A stretch of 64,000 bases of DNA from Doryteuthis pealeii. Taxonomy: Eukaryota > Mollusca > Cephalopoda > Myopsida > Loliginidae. Every line of letters begins with the position of its first letter. Position 1 is the stretch's first letter. The stretch is taken from the NCBI GenBank assembly GCA_023376005.1, contig CM042160.1:81743402-81807401 (forward strand), written 5' to 3'. The notes beneath the pieces were generated by a model. The model was not told the DNA's origin, ran no database searches, and worked only from the letters and a program-made list of their open reading frames with translations. Made by a program: the position numbers and the translations under genes. Below, piece by piece: positions 63,991 through 64,000 of the stretch.

Positions 63991-64000
63991 TTGCAACACA

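Overview
The window looks like a gene-sparse, AT-rich, repeat-filled piece of an animal nuclear genome. A mollusc, most likely a cephalopod (octopus-type), is the best guess. The support is short exons with GT-AG sites separated by kilobase introns, abundant (TA)n/(CA)n arrays, tRNA-headed SINEs in many related copies, Helitrons, palindromic MITEs, non-LTR retrotransposon 3' ends, and a KRBA2-like integrase-derived ORF. No rRNA, genuine tRNA gene, CRISPR array or bacterial operon was seen.

Layout. (1) 1294-8263, plus strand: the last three exons of an unrecognised gene with a TPR-like helical part and a long, low-complexity, internally repeated tail. (2) 11701-21442, minus strand: a complete four-exon NAA38 (Lsm-like auxiliary subunit of the NatC N-terminal acetyltransferase). 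(3) 21747-30005, plus strand: a complete four-exon CYB5D1 (cytochrome b5 domain protein linked to cilia). NAA38 and CYB5D1 are head to head, 304 bp apart, and the shared spacer holds a perfect RFX X-box 86 bp before the CYB5D1 start. (4) 37631-47493, minus strand: the last five coding exons of a zyxin-family LIM protein (LPP type), giving the end of LIM1, all of LIM2 and LIM3, and a PDZ-ligand-like C-terminus. (5) 56594-60120, minus strand: two long ORFs one frame apart. The upstream one is a degenerate integrase domain related to KRBA2/SCAND3; the downstream one is an acidic, Cys-motif-bearing extension. They may be one gene broken by a one-base shift.

The rest is mobile and simple DNA. There are at least three Helitron families with TC starts, 3' hairpins and CTAG ends; a TTAA-target MITE family with CTCTTAACATCC termini; several near-perfect palindromes; a hAT-like MITE; at least four SINE families; two related LTR-like blocks; six or more non-LTR fragments; an orphan PD-(D/E)XK-like ORF; minisatellites; and kilobases of CA/TA repeats at 51.4-52.4 kb and 61.8-64 kb. 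Several elements are nested (Helitron in MITE, MITE in SINE, MITE in palindrome, LINE in minisatellite), so their relative ages can be read.

The four host genes are two tail-to-tail pairs (TPR gene with NAA38, CYB5D1 with LPP) joined by the divergent NAA38/CYB5D1 promoter. Nothing suggests they form one pathway, although the X-box predicts that the shared promoter responds to the ciliary programme. All calls come from reading the sequence; no database search was run.
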